Assembly (NCBI GenBank): GCA_007116645.1
Contig: SKIA01000028.1
Coordinates: 1 to 13,602, forward strand
Length of the DNA stretch: 13,602 nt
Direction of reading: 5' to 3'
From: Candidatus Woesearchaeota archaeon
GTDB taxonomy: Archaea > Nanobdellota > Nanobdellia > Woesearchaeales > SKIA01
Position 1 is the stretch's first letter; the number at the start of each line of letters is the position of its first letter. Shown here one piece after another: positions 1 to 7,115 of the stretch. Position numbers and translations under genes: made by a program. Under the pieces are notes generated by a model. It searched no databases and was not told the DNA's origin. It saw only the letters and a list, made by a program, of their open reading frames with translations.

Positions 1-286
1 CGCCTAAAAACCCTACTCCGCATCCTAAGTCTAGTATTTTTGGCGCGTGAGGATTGGTGTCTGATAGGTATTTAGCGAGTGTAAAATGAAGTAAGGTAGG
101 GTTTGGATATGCAGGTGATGAACGTGGTAGAACGCTCGTGCCAGCAAAATCTGTAGTCATTAAGGCGTGGTTATTAAGTCGGACAAGTCCTGTGAATGAC
201 GAGTCCGATACTGGGAGAATATTGCCATCCTCTTGCTGTACAATAGCAGAGAGATCTGGTTTGATATGTAGTAAGGCTCGGGACAT
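1..286 (-). CDS. SAM-dependent methyltransferase, N-terminal part (runs off left edge)
   Basis: An open frame read on the minus strand from ATG at 286-284 to the window edge gives 95 residues with no stop, so the gene is cut at its 3' end. The first 80 residues are not recognisable. Residues 84-95 read ILDLGCGVGFLG, which is the glycine-rich motif I of class I (Rossmann-fold) SAM-dependent methyltransferases, with the usual hydrophobic-D-L-G-C-G pattern. The preceding stretch (HFTLAKYLSDTNPHAPK) resembles the helix that comes before motif I in small-molecule and protein methyltransferases. The substrate cannot be told from this part. It lies 63 nt downstream of arlJ and has a possible weak TATA box 27 nt ahead of the ATG, so it may have its own leaderless transcript rather than belong to the archaellum operon. 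Confidence 0.8.
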   Translation of the reverse strand, partial: MSRALLHIKPDLSAIVQQEDGNILPVSDSSFTGLVRLNNHALMTTDFAGTSVLPRSSPAYPNPTLLHFTLAKYLSDTNPHAPKILDLGCGVGFLG

Positions 287-308
287 ATAGCAAAGAAGAA
301 AGCCTTAA

Positions 309-316
309 CCTAAAAG
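309..316 (-). promoter_or_regulatory. Possible weak TATA box for the methyltransferase
   Basis: The minus-strand sequence CTTTTAGG is centred about 27 nt upstream of the methyltransferase ATG at 286. That is the spacing seen for TATA boxes of other leaderless genes in this window. The box is weak, and a similar CTTTTTAG lies at the same distance from the hydrolase gene. It is inferred from spacing only. Confidence 0.3.
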
Positions 317-349
317 CATTACTGTTTAGTGGTACTAAATACGCGTAGT

Positions 350-2020
350 CTACCCACCCATTACGATGTTTCCAAACGCCCATGATGAGAGTATGGGGAC
401 GACCCATGAGAGTGCTGCTCCGACAACGAGCATTCCTGAGAGGTCAAAAAACATTGCTTCTTTTTTTCCTCCGTCAATCAGTTTTATCATGTAAGCCGAT
501 GCGATTGCGTGTACGAGTACCATGATACCAATGTATAGTCCTACCATGCTCATGTCTACTGGTTGTACTTCTGGGAGTACTTGACTAAACATTGCTGATG
601 CGCTTCCTACTTCATCGTCTGCAAGCATTGCTCCTGAGAAGAGTTCTGATAATACATCAGTGATTGCTGCTGCCATGTAAACTGTTGCGACAAATCCTAC
701 AAGGCCTCCGTAGAGTGCTCCTCTCATTCCGCTTGCGAGTTGTAAACGTAGTTTTCTTAGCGACAATAGTTTTGAGAAGTTGTCGCTGATTATCTTCCCT
801 ATTTTTTCTCCGTGTCCACCCAGGTAGATGCTTTCGCGAAAGATTTCTGTAAAGTAGTAGATAAGGTTTGATCCTGTTTCTGCGGAAAAATACGTCCAGG
901 CAGTTATTTTGTCTGAGCCGAGGCGCAGTCTTCGGTACAGGTTTGTCGTCATTGGTTGGAGTACTCCAAAGTCGTGTACTTGCATTGCTCCAAGTGCTGA
1001 TGCGACTCCTCCTCCTCGTACGTAAATGGTTCCTCCGATCGCTCTGATAAATGCAGGGTATGCTTTGTCTCGTTTGAAGATCATGTTTTCTTCTTGTATC
1101 GCAAATACTCCTACGACAAAAAGGGGCAGTGATGCTATGGTGACGTTCACGATGAAGCTAAAGGCGTTTATCCAAAGCAACCCGACTAAGAGTATGAAGC
1201 TTACTGGTGCCATGTAGTAGAGCCATCGGCGTATTTTGAGGCTTCCTTCGTCTTTTATTTTGAGTTTATGTGCCAGACGGTCTTGTGGAATAAATACTTT
1301 GATGAGCATGACTAAGAGCAAGTCCACAAAGATGACTGCGAGTAGTCCGTATTGTACGATGACGATGATGTTTATTCCCATGAGCAAGGGTAGCAAGAGT
1401 GCTGATGCCATTGCAAATGCTAAAGCGATGGTGATGCTGATGAATACGTCTTGGAGCGTCTTTATGTTTTCAAGACTTTGTTTGTATTCTGTTGCGTAGT
1501 CTTGCATGACTGCGTCTTGTTCTTCTGTTAAGAATACTTGTAGGTCTTCTCCAAAGTCAAGAACTGCTGCGAGTCGGTCAAGAAAGTCTGCGAATATTTT
1601 GCTTGCTGAAAAACGAGCTACTTTTCTGCATGTCTGCGCAAATCCGAGGTTCCATTCTTTTGCAAGATACAGTATTTTTTCTGCTGTCATACTAATGTAT
1701 CCGAATTGTTTTTGTTCTGATACGTGCTTAAACAGTTGTGATCGGTTAACGTCTAGTGTACTTATGGTTCCTGCGTACGTAATGAATAAATGGATGTTTT
1801 CTTGGATGTTTACTTTCTTTTTTTCGTATTGCAGCATTGGATACACAAAGACAAATCCTGCTCCTATGAGTAAAAAGACGTATGGGACGTACCAAGGTAC
1901 TGTGAATAAGAAGAGGAGAAGAAAGTATGCAAGAAATGTTCCGCCAAGGACAGGGATTGCGAATTTGAAGGTGAATTCTCGAAAGTCTTCAAACCCCATC
2001 GCGTAAATCCATTGTTGCAT
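350..2020 (-). CDS. arlJ: Archaellum membrane platform protein ArlJ (FlaJ)
   Basis: A 556-residue polytopic membrane protein, the usual size for ArlJ/FlaJ, the TadC/PilC-like platform on which ArlI works. Hydrophobic segments are visible near residues 18-41, 44-62, 193-215, 218-240, 268-287, 289-307, 435-455, 492-512 and 527-547, about nine in all. Two long, charged cytoplasmic stretches (about 65-190 and 310-430) fit the duplicated T2SSF-type domains of the family. In ArlJ such loops, rich in basic residues, are thought to contact the ATPase; here residues 404-431 (HGEKIGKI, then SLRKLRLQLASG) form such a basic stretch. It is the last gene of the operon and starts 3 nt after the arlI stop, so translation is probably coupled. 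The first ATG (MQQWIYAMGF) was kept because it sits directly after that stop; a second Met lies at residue 8. Identification rests on topology, length and position right after ArlI. Confidence 0.93.
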   Translation of the reverse strand: MQQWIYAMGFEDFREFTFKFAIPVLGGTFLAYFLLLFLFTVPWYVPYVFLLIGAGFVFVYPMLQYEKKKVNIQENIHLFITYAGTISTLDVNRSQLFKHVSEQKQFGYISMTAEKILYLAKEWNLGFAQTCRKVARFSASKIFADFLDRLAAVLDFGEDLQVFLTEEQDAVMQDYATEYKQSLENIKTLQDVFISITIALAFAMASALLLPLLMGINIIVIVQYGLLAVIFVDLLLVMLIKVFIPQDRLAHKLKIKDEGSLKIRRWLYYMAPVSFILLVGLLWINAFSFIVNVTIASLPLFVVGVFAIQEENMIFKRDKAYPAFIRAIGGTIYVRGGGVASALGAMQVHDFGVLQPMTTNLYRRLRLGSDKITAWTYFSAETGSNLIYYFTEIFRESIYLGGHGEKIGKIISDNFSKLLSLRKLRLQLASGMRGALYGGLVGFVATVYMAAAITDVLSELFSGAMLADDEVGSASAMFSQVLPEVQPVDMSMVGLYIGIMVLVHAIASAYMIKLIDGGKKEAMFFDLSGMLVVGAALSWVVPILSSWAFGNIVMGG

Positions 2021-2023
2021 GTT

Positions 2024-3664
2024 CTAGATAACGAATGGCAGTGCCGATTCTCCCTCCTTTTGGAATCGCGAAAGAATTTCCCAGACGTCAAAGTAGTTCC
2101 AGATTTCTTCTTGGACCATTCGCTCAATGATTCTTTTTCTTCTATCAAGCTCGTTGTAGATATCTCTGGTGTCTGCGTATCCGAGCATTGACGCGATTTT
2201 TTTCTCAAGGATGTAGCTGTTGTACAAACCTCTGAATCGGTGTACGTCGTTTACGGGATCCCAGGAGAATACTTCTCTGGTGATAACCTTGTTTTCTGCG
2301 TCGTAATATCGCTCAATTTCTGTGATTGAGAGTACTCGGCGCACCATTCTTCCTCCGTGGCTTACTGCTTGTTGGATGAGTACGACATTTAAGTTGTCAA
2401 TTGATGCGATGGGTACGTTGATAGGGTGGCCTGTGAGGCGCTGAATCATGGTGTGTGGGTTTCCTGCGTGAAACGTGCTCATCACTGGGTGTCCTGTCTG
2501 CATCGCTTGGAATGCAACGTTTCCTTCTTCTCCACGGATCTCTCCTACGATGATGTAGTTTGGACGTGAACGAAGAGCCGCGATAAGCAAGGTGAACATG
2601 GTGACGTCCGTGTCTTTTCCAGCTTCTCTTGTGACGAGGTGTTGCCATGTTTCTTGTGGCATGGTTACTTCTGGGGTGTTTTCTACGGTGTATACTTTGT
2701 CGTCTGGTTTGATGAATGCTGCTGATGCGTTGAGCGTCGTTGTTTTTCCGCTTGCTGTTTCTCCGCATACGAAAATGTTCATGCCGTTTTCAAGGCATAG
2801 CCATAGGTATGCTGCAACTTCTGCGCTCATGGTTCCCCAGTTCACGATTTGTATGATGCTTACGGGTACTTCTGAGAATTTACGTACCGTAAAGCTTGAT
2901 CCTTCTAGCGATAGTTCTCTTCCGTAAATAAAGTTTACACGCGAGCCGTCTGGCATGATTGCGTCTACGACGCTGTTTGCATCGCTTACGGGTCTTTCTA
3001 CTCGTTCTGATGCGTCAAGGATGTATTTGTTTAGTTCGATGTCGTCTCTGAATTCTACGTTGGTGTATACCATGTCAAAGATTTTGTGGATTGTTTTGAT
3101 GTTTCCAACGCCGGTGCAGTGGATATCTTCTAGGTACGGGTCGTAAAAGAAGGGTTCCATTTTTCCGTATCCTACGCGGTTTCTAAAGACGTAGTACCAG
3201 ATGTTGTCGTGTTGGAGTTGTGTGAGGTGTATTTTGCTGTCGATTATTCCATCGATTGCGGTTGCTTGTTTGTCTGATATCTTGACTACTTCTTTGAAGA
3301 TTTTTTCGATGATGTCTCCTGCGTCTTCGATGTGGTTTGGGACTTTGTATTTGTGGGCATGGTCGATCATCTTGTCGAGTATTTTGTCGTAGAGTTTTTC
3401 TTCTTCTTCTGTGAGTCGCGGCTCGATGACGTTGTAGACCATCTTTCCTTTTTCGTGGTCTCGAAAGACGTGTACAAAGATGGGGTCTCCTACGGGGTAC
3501 AGGTAGCTTGGGTGGTCTCCGCGCATGTTTTTGTTGAGTTCCATCACCCATTCCGGTTGTCCCATGCCGGCAGATACTTCTTCTACGTATTTTCGTAGGT
3601 GTGGGTATTTTGCCATTGCTTGTCCGAGGTCTTCGGTTTTGTCTGCGTGTCTTCTTTTTACCAT
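2024..3664 (-). CDS. arlI: Archaellum motor ATPase ArlI (FlaI)
   Basis: A 546-residue secretion-type ATPase of the VirB11/TadA/GspE superfamily. It powers assembly and rotation of the archaellum by ATP hydrolysis at the cytoplasmic face. The N-terminal domain (about 1-250) includes the sequence KYPHLRKYVE typical of archaeal FlaI/TadA proteins. The Walker A motif GETASGKT is at residues 301-308. The Asp-box region (YTVENTPEVTMP) is at about 325-336. Walker B (YIIVGEIRGEEG) is at about 370-381. The His box STFHAGNPHT is at about 396-405. All nucleotide-binding motifs look intact. The gene begins 1 nt after the arlH stop (TAAGATG) and ends 3 nt before arlJ, the conserved H-I-J order of archaellum operons. 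Archaeal type IV pilus ATPases share these motifs; the adjacent ArlH makes the archaellum assignment the better one. Confidence 0.96.
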   Translation of the reverse strand: MVKRRHADKTEDLGQAMAKYPHLRKYVEEVSAGMGQPEWVMELNKNMRGDHPSYLYPVGDPIFVHVFRDHEKGKMVYNVIEPRLTEEEEKLYDKILDKMIDHAHKYKVPNHIEDAGDIIEKIFKEVVKISDKQATAIDGIIDSKIHLTQLQHDNIWYYVFRNRVGYGKMEPFFYDPYLEDIHCTGVGNIKTIHKIFDMVYTNVEFRDDIELNKYILDASERVERPVSDANSVVDAIMPDGSRVNFIYGRELSLEGSSFTVRKFSEVPVSIIQIVNWGTMSAEVAAYLWLCLENGMNIFVCGETASGKTTTLNASAAFIKPDDKVYTVENTPEVTMPQETWQHLVTREAGKDTDVTMFTLLIAALRSRPNYIIVGEIRGEEGNVAFQAMQTGHPVMSTFHAGNPHTMIQRLTGHPINVPIASIDNLNVVLIQQAVSHGGRMVRRVLSITEIERYYDAENKVITREVFSWDPVNDVHRFRGLYNSYILEKKIASMLGYADTRDIYNELDRRKRIIERMVQEEIWNYFDVWEILSRFQKEGESALPFVI

Positions 3665-3665
3665 C

Positions 3666-4376
3666 TTAGCTGAACGTCACGATTTCGATGACGAGTCCTT
3701 TTTGTGGTTCTACTCTGAAGGGGATTGCTGTCAGCACGTCCCCTCCTGATCGTTTAAAGCGTTTTACGTTGATAACGCGCACTGTGCTTCCTGCAAAGGT
3801 TCTCATTTCTAGGTGCAAGATGATGTCGCATGCGCTTCTGATGAGCGTGAGTAGTCGTTGGTTGATGTGTTCGGGGTCTACTCCGAGGATGATTGTTTTT
3901 CCGAGTTGGTTTAAGCGCTTGAGAAATTGCATGAAGGCAAACGCGTCGTCTTGTGAGAGGTGGTCGTCAACGAGCAGAAAGCTGAGGGTGTCAAGGATGA
4001 TGACGTCTTTTTCAAAGAGTTTTTTGCTCGTAAAAAGGATGTCTAAGAAATTTTCTCTTAGGCGTCCTTGTCCATAGTAGGGATACAGGCTGATAAAGAA
4101 GAGTTTTTCGTCGAGCATTTCGTATTTGACGTCGTATTCTAGTGAGCTCATTTGCTCGATGAATCCTTGCGTGGTAAGTTCTGTTGACAAGTAGCTTACA
4201 GTGTATCCGTTTTGTAAAAAACCGTATGCGAGGCGCTGTGCGATAATACTTTTTCCTGCTCCGTCTGGTCCTTCAAGTACTGTAAGGCTTGACTTAGGTA
4301 TTCCTCCTCCGATGCTTCTTGCGAGCTCATCTCGGCGGATGTGCATGTTGAGTAGGTGTTGTTGTGTTGTTTCCAT
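3666..4376 (-). CDS. arlH: Archaellum regulatory ATP-binding protein ArlH (FlaH)
   Basis: A 236-residue RecA/KaiC-like protein, the usual ArlH/FlaH length. ArlH rings bind ATP and dock on ArlI, and are thought to switch the motor between assembly and rotation. Walker A is GPDGAGKS (residues 36-43). The Walker B strand VIILDTLS (about 125-132) ends in D129, with Thr where many KaiC-like proteins have Ser. Lys and Arg near the C-terminal end (VKRFKRSGGD, about 204-213) match the basic patch found in the family. The start ATG overlaps the stop of the upstream ArlF-like gene by one base (TAATG), which fixes the start and points to translational coupling. ArlH is diagnostic of archaella as opposed to ordinary archaeal type IV pili, so this gene is the strongest argument that the cluster encodes an archaellum-type machine. 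Confidence 0.94.
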   Translation of the reverse strand: METTQQHLLNMHIRRDELARSIGGGIPKSSLTVLEGPDGAGKSIIAQRLAYGFLQNGYTVSYLSTELTTQGFIEQMSSLEYDVKYEMLDEKLFFISLYPYYGQGRLRENFLDILFTSKKLFEKDVIILDTLSFLLVDDHLSQDDAFAFMQFLKRLNQLGKTIILGVDPEHINQRLLTLIRSACDIILHLEMRTFAGSTVRVINVKRFKRSGGDVLTAIPFRVEPQKGLVIEIVTFS

Positions 4377-5206
4377 TATGCTGTTGTAGTTGCTTGTGCT
4401 CGTTGGTTGTGTATCGTGATGGTTCCTGTTTGGAATGTTGTGAGCGTGATAGTTTGTGTGGGGTTCCAGAGTCGTTCGTCAAGAAACGGCGTTGTTTGTA
4501 TAACACGTCCCGTGCTTGGTATGCGCACTCCGTCTGCGTACACTGTTGTTTCTTCAAAGCGTAGTTTTGTTTGTCCGGTGTTTTCTAGTTCTATTTGTAC
4601 GTGCGGTGCGTCTCTTCGCACTCCGATGGTTGCGCTGATGAGTTCTGGTGTGCTAGCGGTGGTTTGCAGTGTTGCGCGCCATTGAATGTATTGTTGTTCT
4701 TGGTTTGCGGTTGCAATTGGTGTTCCTGATGATGCGTACACTGTTGATGTGGTTCCGTCTGGCCCGACGAATGGTGCTGATTGGAGGTCTTGCAGGGTGT
4801 TTGCGGTGCGCACTTGGAATGTGAGCGTTGCTTCTGCGGGGATGATTCCAGTCCAGGTGAGTTGCGTGTAGTTTGAGGTGTGCATGGTGTCGTATGGTAT
4901 GCTCGTGTATGTTCCTGTGTTTGCTCCGTCAAGAACCACTCTGTCTCCAGTGGTTTGGGTGTCGTCAAATGTTCCTTGTTGGAATTCGTCTTGGTATGTT
5001 GTTGTCCAGAGCAGTGTTTGCACTCCGAGTGTTTGTGTGTTTGTAATTGCGATGTCTGCTCGTGCTTGTTGTTGGAGTGCTTCTGTTTGCTGGCGTATCT
5101 CTGTTGCGCTTGCAGTGATTGTTTGTTGTGTTGAGACAACAAGCACCATCATTCCTGCAAATATCATCAGAAAGCTTAGGACGGTGAAGACTGTTCCAAA
5201 GCCCAT
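4376..5206 (-). CDS. ArlF-like archaellum stator protein with an inserted beta-rich domain
   Basis: A 276-residue secreted or anchored protein, about twice the usual length of ArlF (roughly 130-160 residues). It starts with MGFG and one hydrophobic helix (about 3-25), like ArlF, followed by a short helical, Gln-rich stretch (about 30-50) and the strand ADIAITN. The C-terminal part (about 202-265) has the ArlF/ArlG signature: VQIELENTGQTKLRF, then VYADGVRIP, then WNPTQTITL. Between them, residues about 63-197 form an extra Thr/Ser/Gln-rich region. Its pattern (a TGTYTSIPYD start, LTWTGIIPAEATLTFQVRTA, then QQYIQWRATLQT and PELISATIGV) resembles beta-sandwich modules of large prokaryotic surface proteins. 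ArlF normally binds the S-layer to hold the motor, so the insert may contact the cell envelope; that is inference. The gene starts right after the upstream stop (0 nt gap) and overlaps arlH by 1 nt. Confidence 0.75.
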   Translation of the reverse strand: MGFGTVFTVLSFLMIFAGMMVLVVSTQQTITASATEIRQQTEALQQQARADIAITNTQTLGVQTLLWTTTYQDEFQQGTFDDTQTTGDRVVLDGANTGTYTSIPYDTMHTSNYTQLTWTGIIPAEATLTFQVRTANTLQDLQSAPFVGPDGTTSTVYASSGTPIATANQEQQYIQWRATLQTTASTPELISATIGVRRDAPHVQIELENTGQTKLRFEETTVYADGVRIPSTGRVIQTTPFLDERLWNPTQTITLTTFQTGTITIHNQRAQATTTA

Positions 5207-5686
5207 TTAGCTGCTAAACTCCTCTCGCGCTGACACGCCGTTTGGGGCGGTGACGAGAACTGTTCTCGTGGTTGATGAGGTGAATGTTTGGTATACTTCT
5301 ATTTCTAGCTCTTCTCCTGGGTCCCAGATCCCTGGGTTTGTGTTGTCTGTGTCTGCAACGACGCTGATGCTTCTGTTTGCTGGGCTTCTGGGTACACGTA
5401 TCCCGTCTATGTACACGTCCATGTCTTCGGGTGCAAATCTTGTTGAGCCAGTGTTTTTGACGTATATGCGTGTGGTGTCGACGTTGTTGTAGCTGACTAT
5501 TGGTATGAAGAAGTTGGTTCTCATCACGTCTTGTGATCGTGATTGTTGTTCGTTTACTGCTGATGAGCTTCTGTCGAGGTAGTTTTTGAAGACTACAGTG
5601 GTTGCTGTGGCAAGTGCCATGACTGCGATGAAGAGTATAAGTGACGCGACTACATTCTCTGCTGCTTTTCTATTCATACGTCTCAT
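5207..5686 (-). CDS. FlaG/FlaF-family archaellin-like protein (ArlG-like), possible filament subunit
   Basis: A 159-residue protein, first gene of the arl operon. The short basic N-terminus (MRRMNRKA) followed by AENVVASLILFIAVM fits a class III (archaellin/type IV pilin) signal peptide, with a likely cut after K or A around residues 7-8. The hydrophobic helix (about 10-29) resembles both archaellin and ArlG N-termini. The rest is a beta-rich domain with the ArlF/ArlG pattern: IYVKNTGSTRF, VYIDGIRVP, then IWDPGEELEIEV near the end. ArlG of other archaea forms a filament capped by ArlF, bridging motor and S-layer. ArlG-like stator and minor or major pilin are both possible. The ATG at 5686 was chosen over the TTG at 5689 because GGTG (5695-5692) lies 5 nt ahead. 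A further ATG is at 5674-5676. The strong TATA box upstream suggests high expression. Confidence 0.75.
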   Translation of the reverse strand: MRRMNRKAAENVVASLILFIAVMALATATTVVFKNYLDRSSSAVNEQQSRSQDVMRTNFFIPIVSYNNVDTTRIYVKNTGSTRFAPEDMDVYIDGIRVPRSPANRSISVVADTDNTNPGIWDPGEELEIEVYQTFTSSTTRTVLVTAPNGVSAREEFSS

Positions 5687-5691
5687 CAATA

Positions 5692-5700
5692 CACCACTCC
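5692..5700 (-). promoter_or_regulatory. Ribosome binding site of the ArlG-like gene
   Basis: The minus strand reads GGAGTGGTG here, containing GGAG and GGTG that match parts of the archaeal anti-Shine-Dalgarno complement. GGTG ends 5 nt before the ATG at 5686. This supports that start and shows the operon is translated from a leadered mRNA, unlike several neighbouring genes that look leaderless. Confidence 0.7.
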
Positions 5701-5722
5701 AGTATAGTATAACGTATACTGG
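5699..5722 (-). repeat. Inverted repeat in the 5' leader of the ArlG-like operon
   Basis: CCAGTATA (5699-5706) and TATACTGG (5715-5722) are perfect 8-bp inverted arms around an 8-nt spacer. They lie between the predicted transcription start (about 5728) and the start codon. The arm nearest the gene takes in the first two G of the Shine-Dalgarno region. The structure could be an mRNA hairpin that tunes translation, or an operator for a dimeric regulator placed just after the transcription start. Confidence 0.6.
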
Positions 5723-5750
5723 TATTGTTAACCTTTAAGAAGAAATGGCC

Positions 5751-5760
5751 TTTATATATA
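5751..5760 (-). promoter_or_regulatory. Strong TATA box of the arlG-F-H-I-J operon
   Basis: The minus strand reads TATATATAAA, preceded by the purine-rich CAGAAA, a plausible BRE. This is the most consensus-like archaeal TATA box in the window. A start of transcription is expected near 5728, leaving a leader of about 40 nt with a Shine-Dalgarno site. No comparable box was noticed inside the tightly packed genes downstream, so all five are probably co-transcribed from here. Confidence 0.75.
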
Positions 5761-5767
5761 TTTCTGT

Positions 5768-5786
5768 TTTTCGGAACCACCGAAAA
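5768..5786 (-). repeat. Palindrome TTTTCGG-N5-CCGAAAA upstream of the arl operon promoter
   Basis: A perfect 7-bp inverted repeat with a 5-nt centre (AACCA on the plus strand). It starts 1 nt after the stop codon of the arlCDE gene and ends about 9 nt before the TATA box of the next unit. A near copy lies at 7116-7135, in the same position relative to the arlCDE promoter. It may be a shared operator or a terminator hairpin of the gene before it. Confidence 0.65.
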
Positions 5787-5787
5787 G

Positions 5788-7050
5788 CTACTTGTCTTCG
5801 AGAAGAGAAATCATTTCATCACGGCTCTTGTTTCGCAGCTCTTCGCCCGCAGAATCCTCTAAGGCAAGAGTAAGCCAGTCAGCAAAGTGGTTGAACTCTT
5901 TTGTGACGTGTGCGTCAAATGCTTCTTGAGGCATTTCTCTTAATGCCACGACTAGGTCTTGTTTGGATTTGAGTACGCGTCCGTCTGCGAGGCGAAAGTA
6001 AAGGTTTGGCGGAATGGTTTTGATCAGATCGTCTGTTTTTTGTACTTCTGATACTACTTCTTGTTTTGCTGTCTCAAATGCTTCGTCGGTACTTTGTAAT
6101 GATTCAATTTCTTGGAGCGCTGAGGAAATAATGTCTTCGTGCTCTTTGAGTTTTGAGACTTCTCCTTTGACTGCTTCTTGTATTTCTTGATTCAGAACTT
6201 CTTCAAGGCCCGCGAATGTCGCGTGTAGTTTTTCTTGTAGCGATAGGTCAAGGTATTGTTTGAGTCGTTCTTCAAAGCCTCCAAGGAGCTCGTGGAGTTG
6301 CTCTGTTGATTGCTCAGCGATTGCTTCTTCTTTTTTTTCTACTACTGCGGGTTCTAGTGCTTTTTGTTTTTCTTTTTCTGCTGCTTCAAGCTCAGCAAGG
6401 AGTTGTTGCATTTTTTGTGCGTTCTCAGAACTCATGCTTCCCGGCGAGAACTCTACTTCTTCTTCTGCTCCCGTAAGTCCGTCTGCAAGTTTTACTTTTG
6501 CAGGGGGTTGAGAAGGAATTGGTTGTTGTGGCACAGGAAGATCTTTTTGTTCTTCGTGAAACGGGTTGTACTGGTTCGTGATGATTTCGTACAAGCCCAT
6601 GAATTTCTCAAGGCGCTGGTCAATAATCTTCATTTTTTCTTCAATCTCAAGATTCTTTTTTTGCGTCTTCTCAATCTCTTGAGCGGTTTTTTGCTTTTCT
6701 TGCTCTAGTTGTTTGAGTCGTTTTTGCAATTCAGTATTTACTTCAATAAGCTCAGAAACTTGTTTTGTCAGAAGTTTTTGTGTGCGCTCTTCTTTGAGCA
6801 TGAGCATCGGGTCTTCTTGCTGCGCAAACTTTTTTTGTTCTTCAAGAGAAGCTGTAGCAAGTGATTGTACGTCCTTGTCAAGCTTTGGAGCTTCTTTTTT
6901 TGGAGGCACTGGCGTTTGTGCAGGTGCTGGTTGCTGCGCAGGCTGTTTTGACTGTTGCAGTGCAGCGAGTTTTTCTCGCAGCGCAGCGACTTTAGGGTCG
7001 TTTTTCTCCTCAGGAGAACTCACTTTATTGAGAAGATCTTTAATCACCAT
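5788..7050 (-). CDS. Archaellum accessory protein of the ArlC/D/E (FlaC/D/E) type
   Basis: A 420-residue soluble protein without membrane segments. After a short N-terminus it has a Gln/Pro/Lys-rich linker (about 33-57), then a long coiled coil (about 85-150). This runs into LYEIITNQYNPF (153-164), the hallmark of the FlaC/ArlC domain. A second Pro-rich linker (about 172-186) leads to another helical, charged region (about 205-345). The C-terminal 70 residues (about 349-420; YFRLADGRVLKS, LVVALREMPQEAFDAHV, FNHFADWLTLAL) form a compact domain resembling one often seen in archaeal accessory proteins (a DUF5752-like pattern, from memory). ArlC/D/E proteins make the cytoplasmic ring that links motor and chemotaxis signals. 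Here C-type and other parts sit in one chain. It has its own promoter and lies directly upstream of the ArlG-F-H-I-J operon. A weak Shine-Dalgarno-like GTGA lies 4 nt before the ATG. Confidence 0.82.
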   Translation of the reverse strand: MVIKDLLNKVSSPEEKNDPKVAALREKLAALQQSKQPAQQPAPAQTPVPPKKEAPKLDKDVQSLATASLEEQKKFAQQEDPMLMLKEERTQKLLTKQVSELIEVNTELQKRLKQLEQEKQKTAQEIEKTQKKNLEIEEKMKIIDQRLEKFMGLYEIITNQYNPFHEEQKDLPVPQQPIPSQPPAKVKLADGLTGAEEEVEFSPGSMSSENAQKMQQLLAELEAAEKEKQKALEPAVVEKKEEAIAEQSTEQLHELLGGFEERLKQYLDLSLQEKLHATFAGLEEVLNQEIQEAVKGEVSKLKEHEDIISSALQEIESLQSTDEAFETAKQEVVSEVQKTDDLIKTIPPNLYFRLADGRVLKSKQDLVVALREMPQEAFDAHVTKEFNHFADWLTLALEDSAGEELRNKSRDEMISLLEDK

Positions 7051-7107
7051 CTTTTCACTGCAGTCCCGGCTCGGGCATCACTACATTCCTTACTGGACAT
7101 TGACCCC

Positions 7108-7115
7108 TTATAAAG
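7108..7115 (-). promoter_or_regulatory. TATA box of the arlCDE gene
   Basis: The minus strand reads CTTTATAA, preceded by CCGGAAAA, which could serve as a BRE and is also one arm of a palindrome. Transcription would start near 7084, giving a leader of about 34 nt before the ATG at 7050. The box directly abuts the palindrome at 7116-7135, so a protein bound there would compete with the basal factors. Confidence 0.65.

Noticed and set aside
174..407. Minus-strand 77-residue open frame overlapping the arlJ end and the methyltransferase start
   Set aside because: It overlaps two better-supported genes in another frame and its sequence has no recognisable design.
1506..2006. Long plus-strand open frames opposite arlJ and arlI
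   Set aside because: They are antisense shadows of strongly supported genes and contain Ser/Cys-rich sequence without domain logic.
4591..5142. 183-residue minus-strand frame inside the ArlF-like gene
   Set aside because: Alternative frame of a Thr/Gln-rich gene; His/Gln/Lys-rich with no motif, and it lacks the N-terminal helix and the ArlF pattern seen in the main frame.
7055..7078. Seven-codon upstream frame (MPEPGLQ) in the arlCDE leader, ending 4 nt before the arlCDE ATG
   Set aside because: Possible leader peptide, but very short, with a CCCG-GCT-CGGG mini-palindrome in it that could arise by chance; no independent support.
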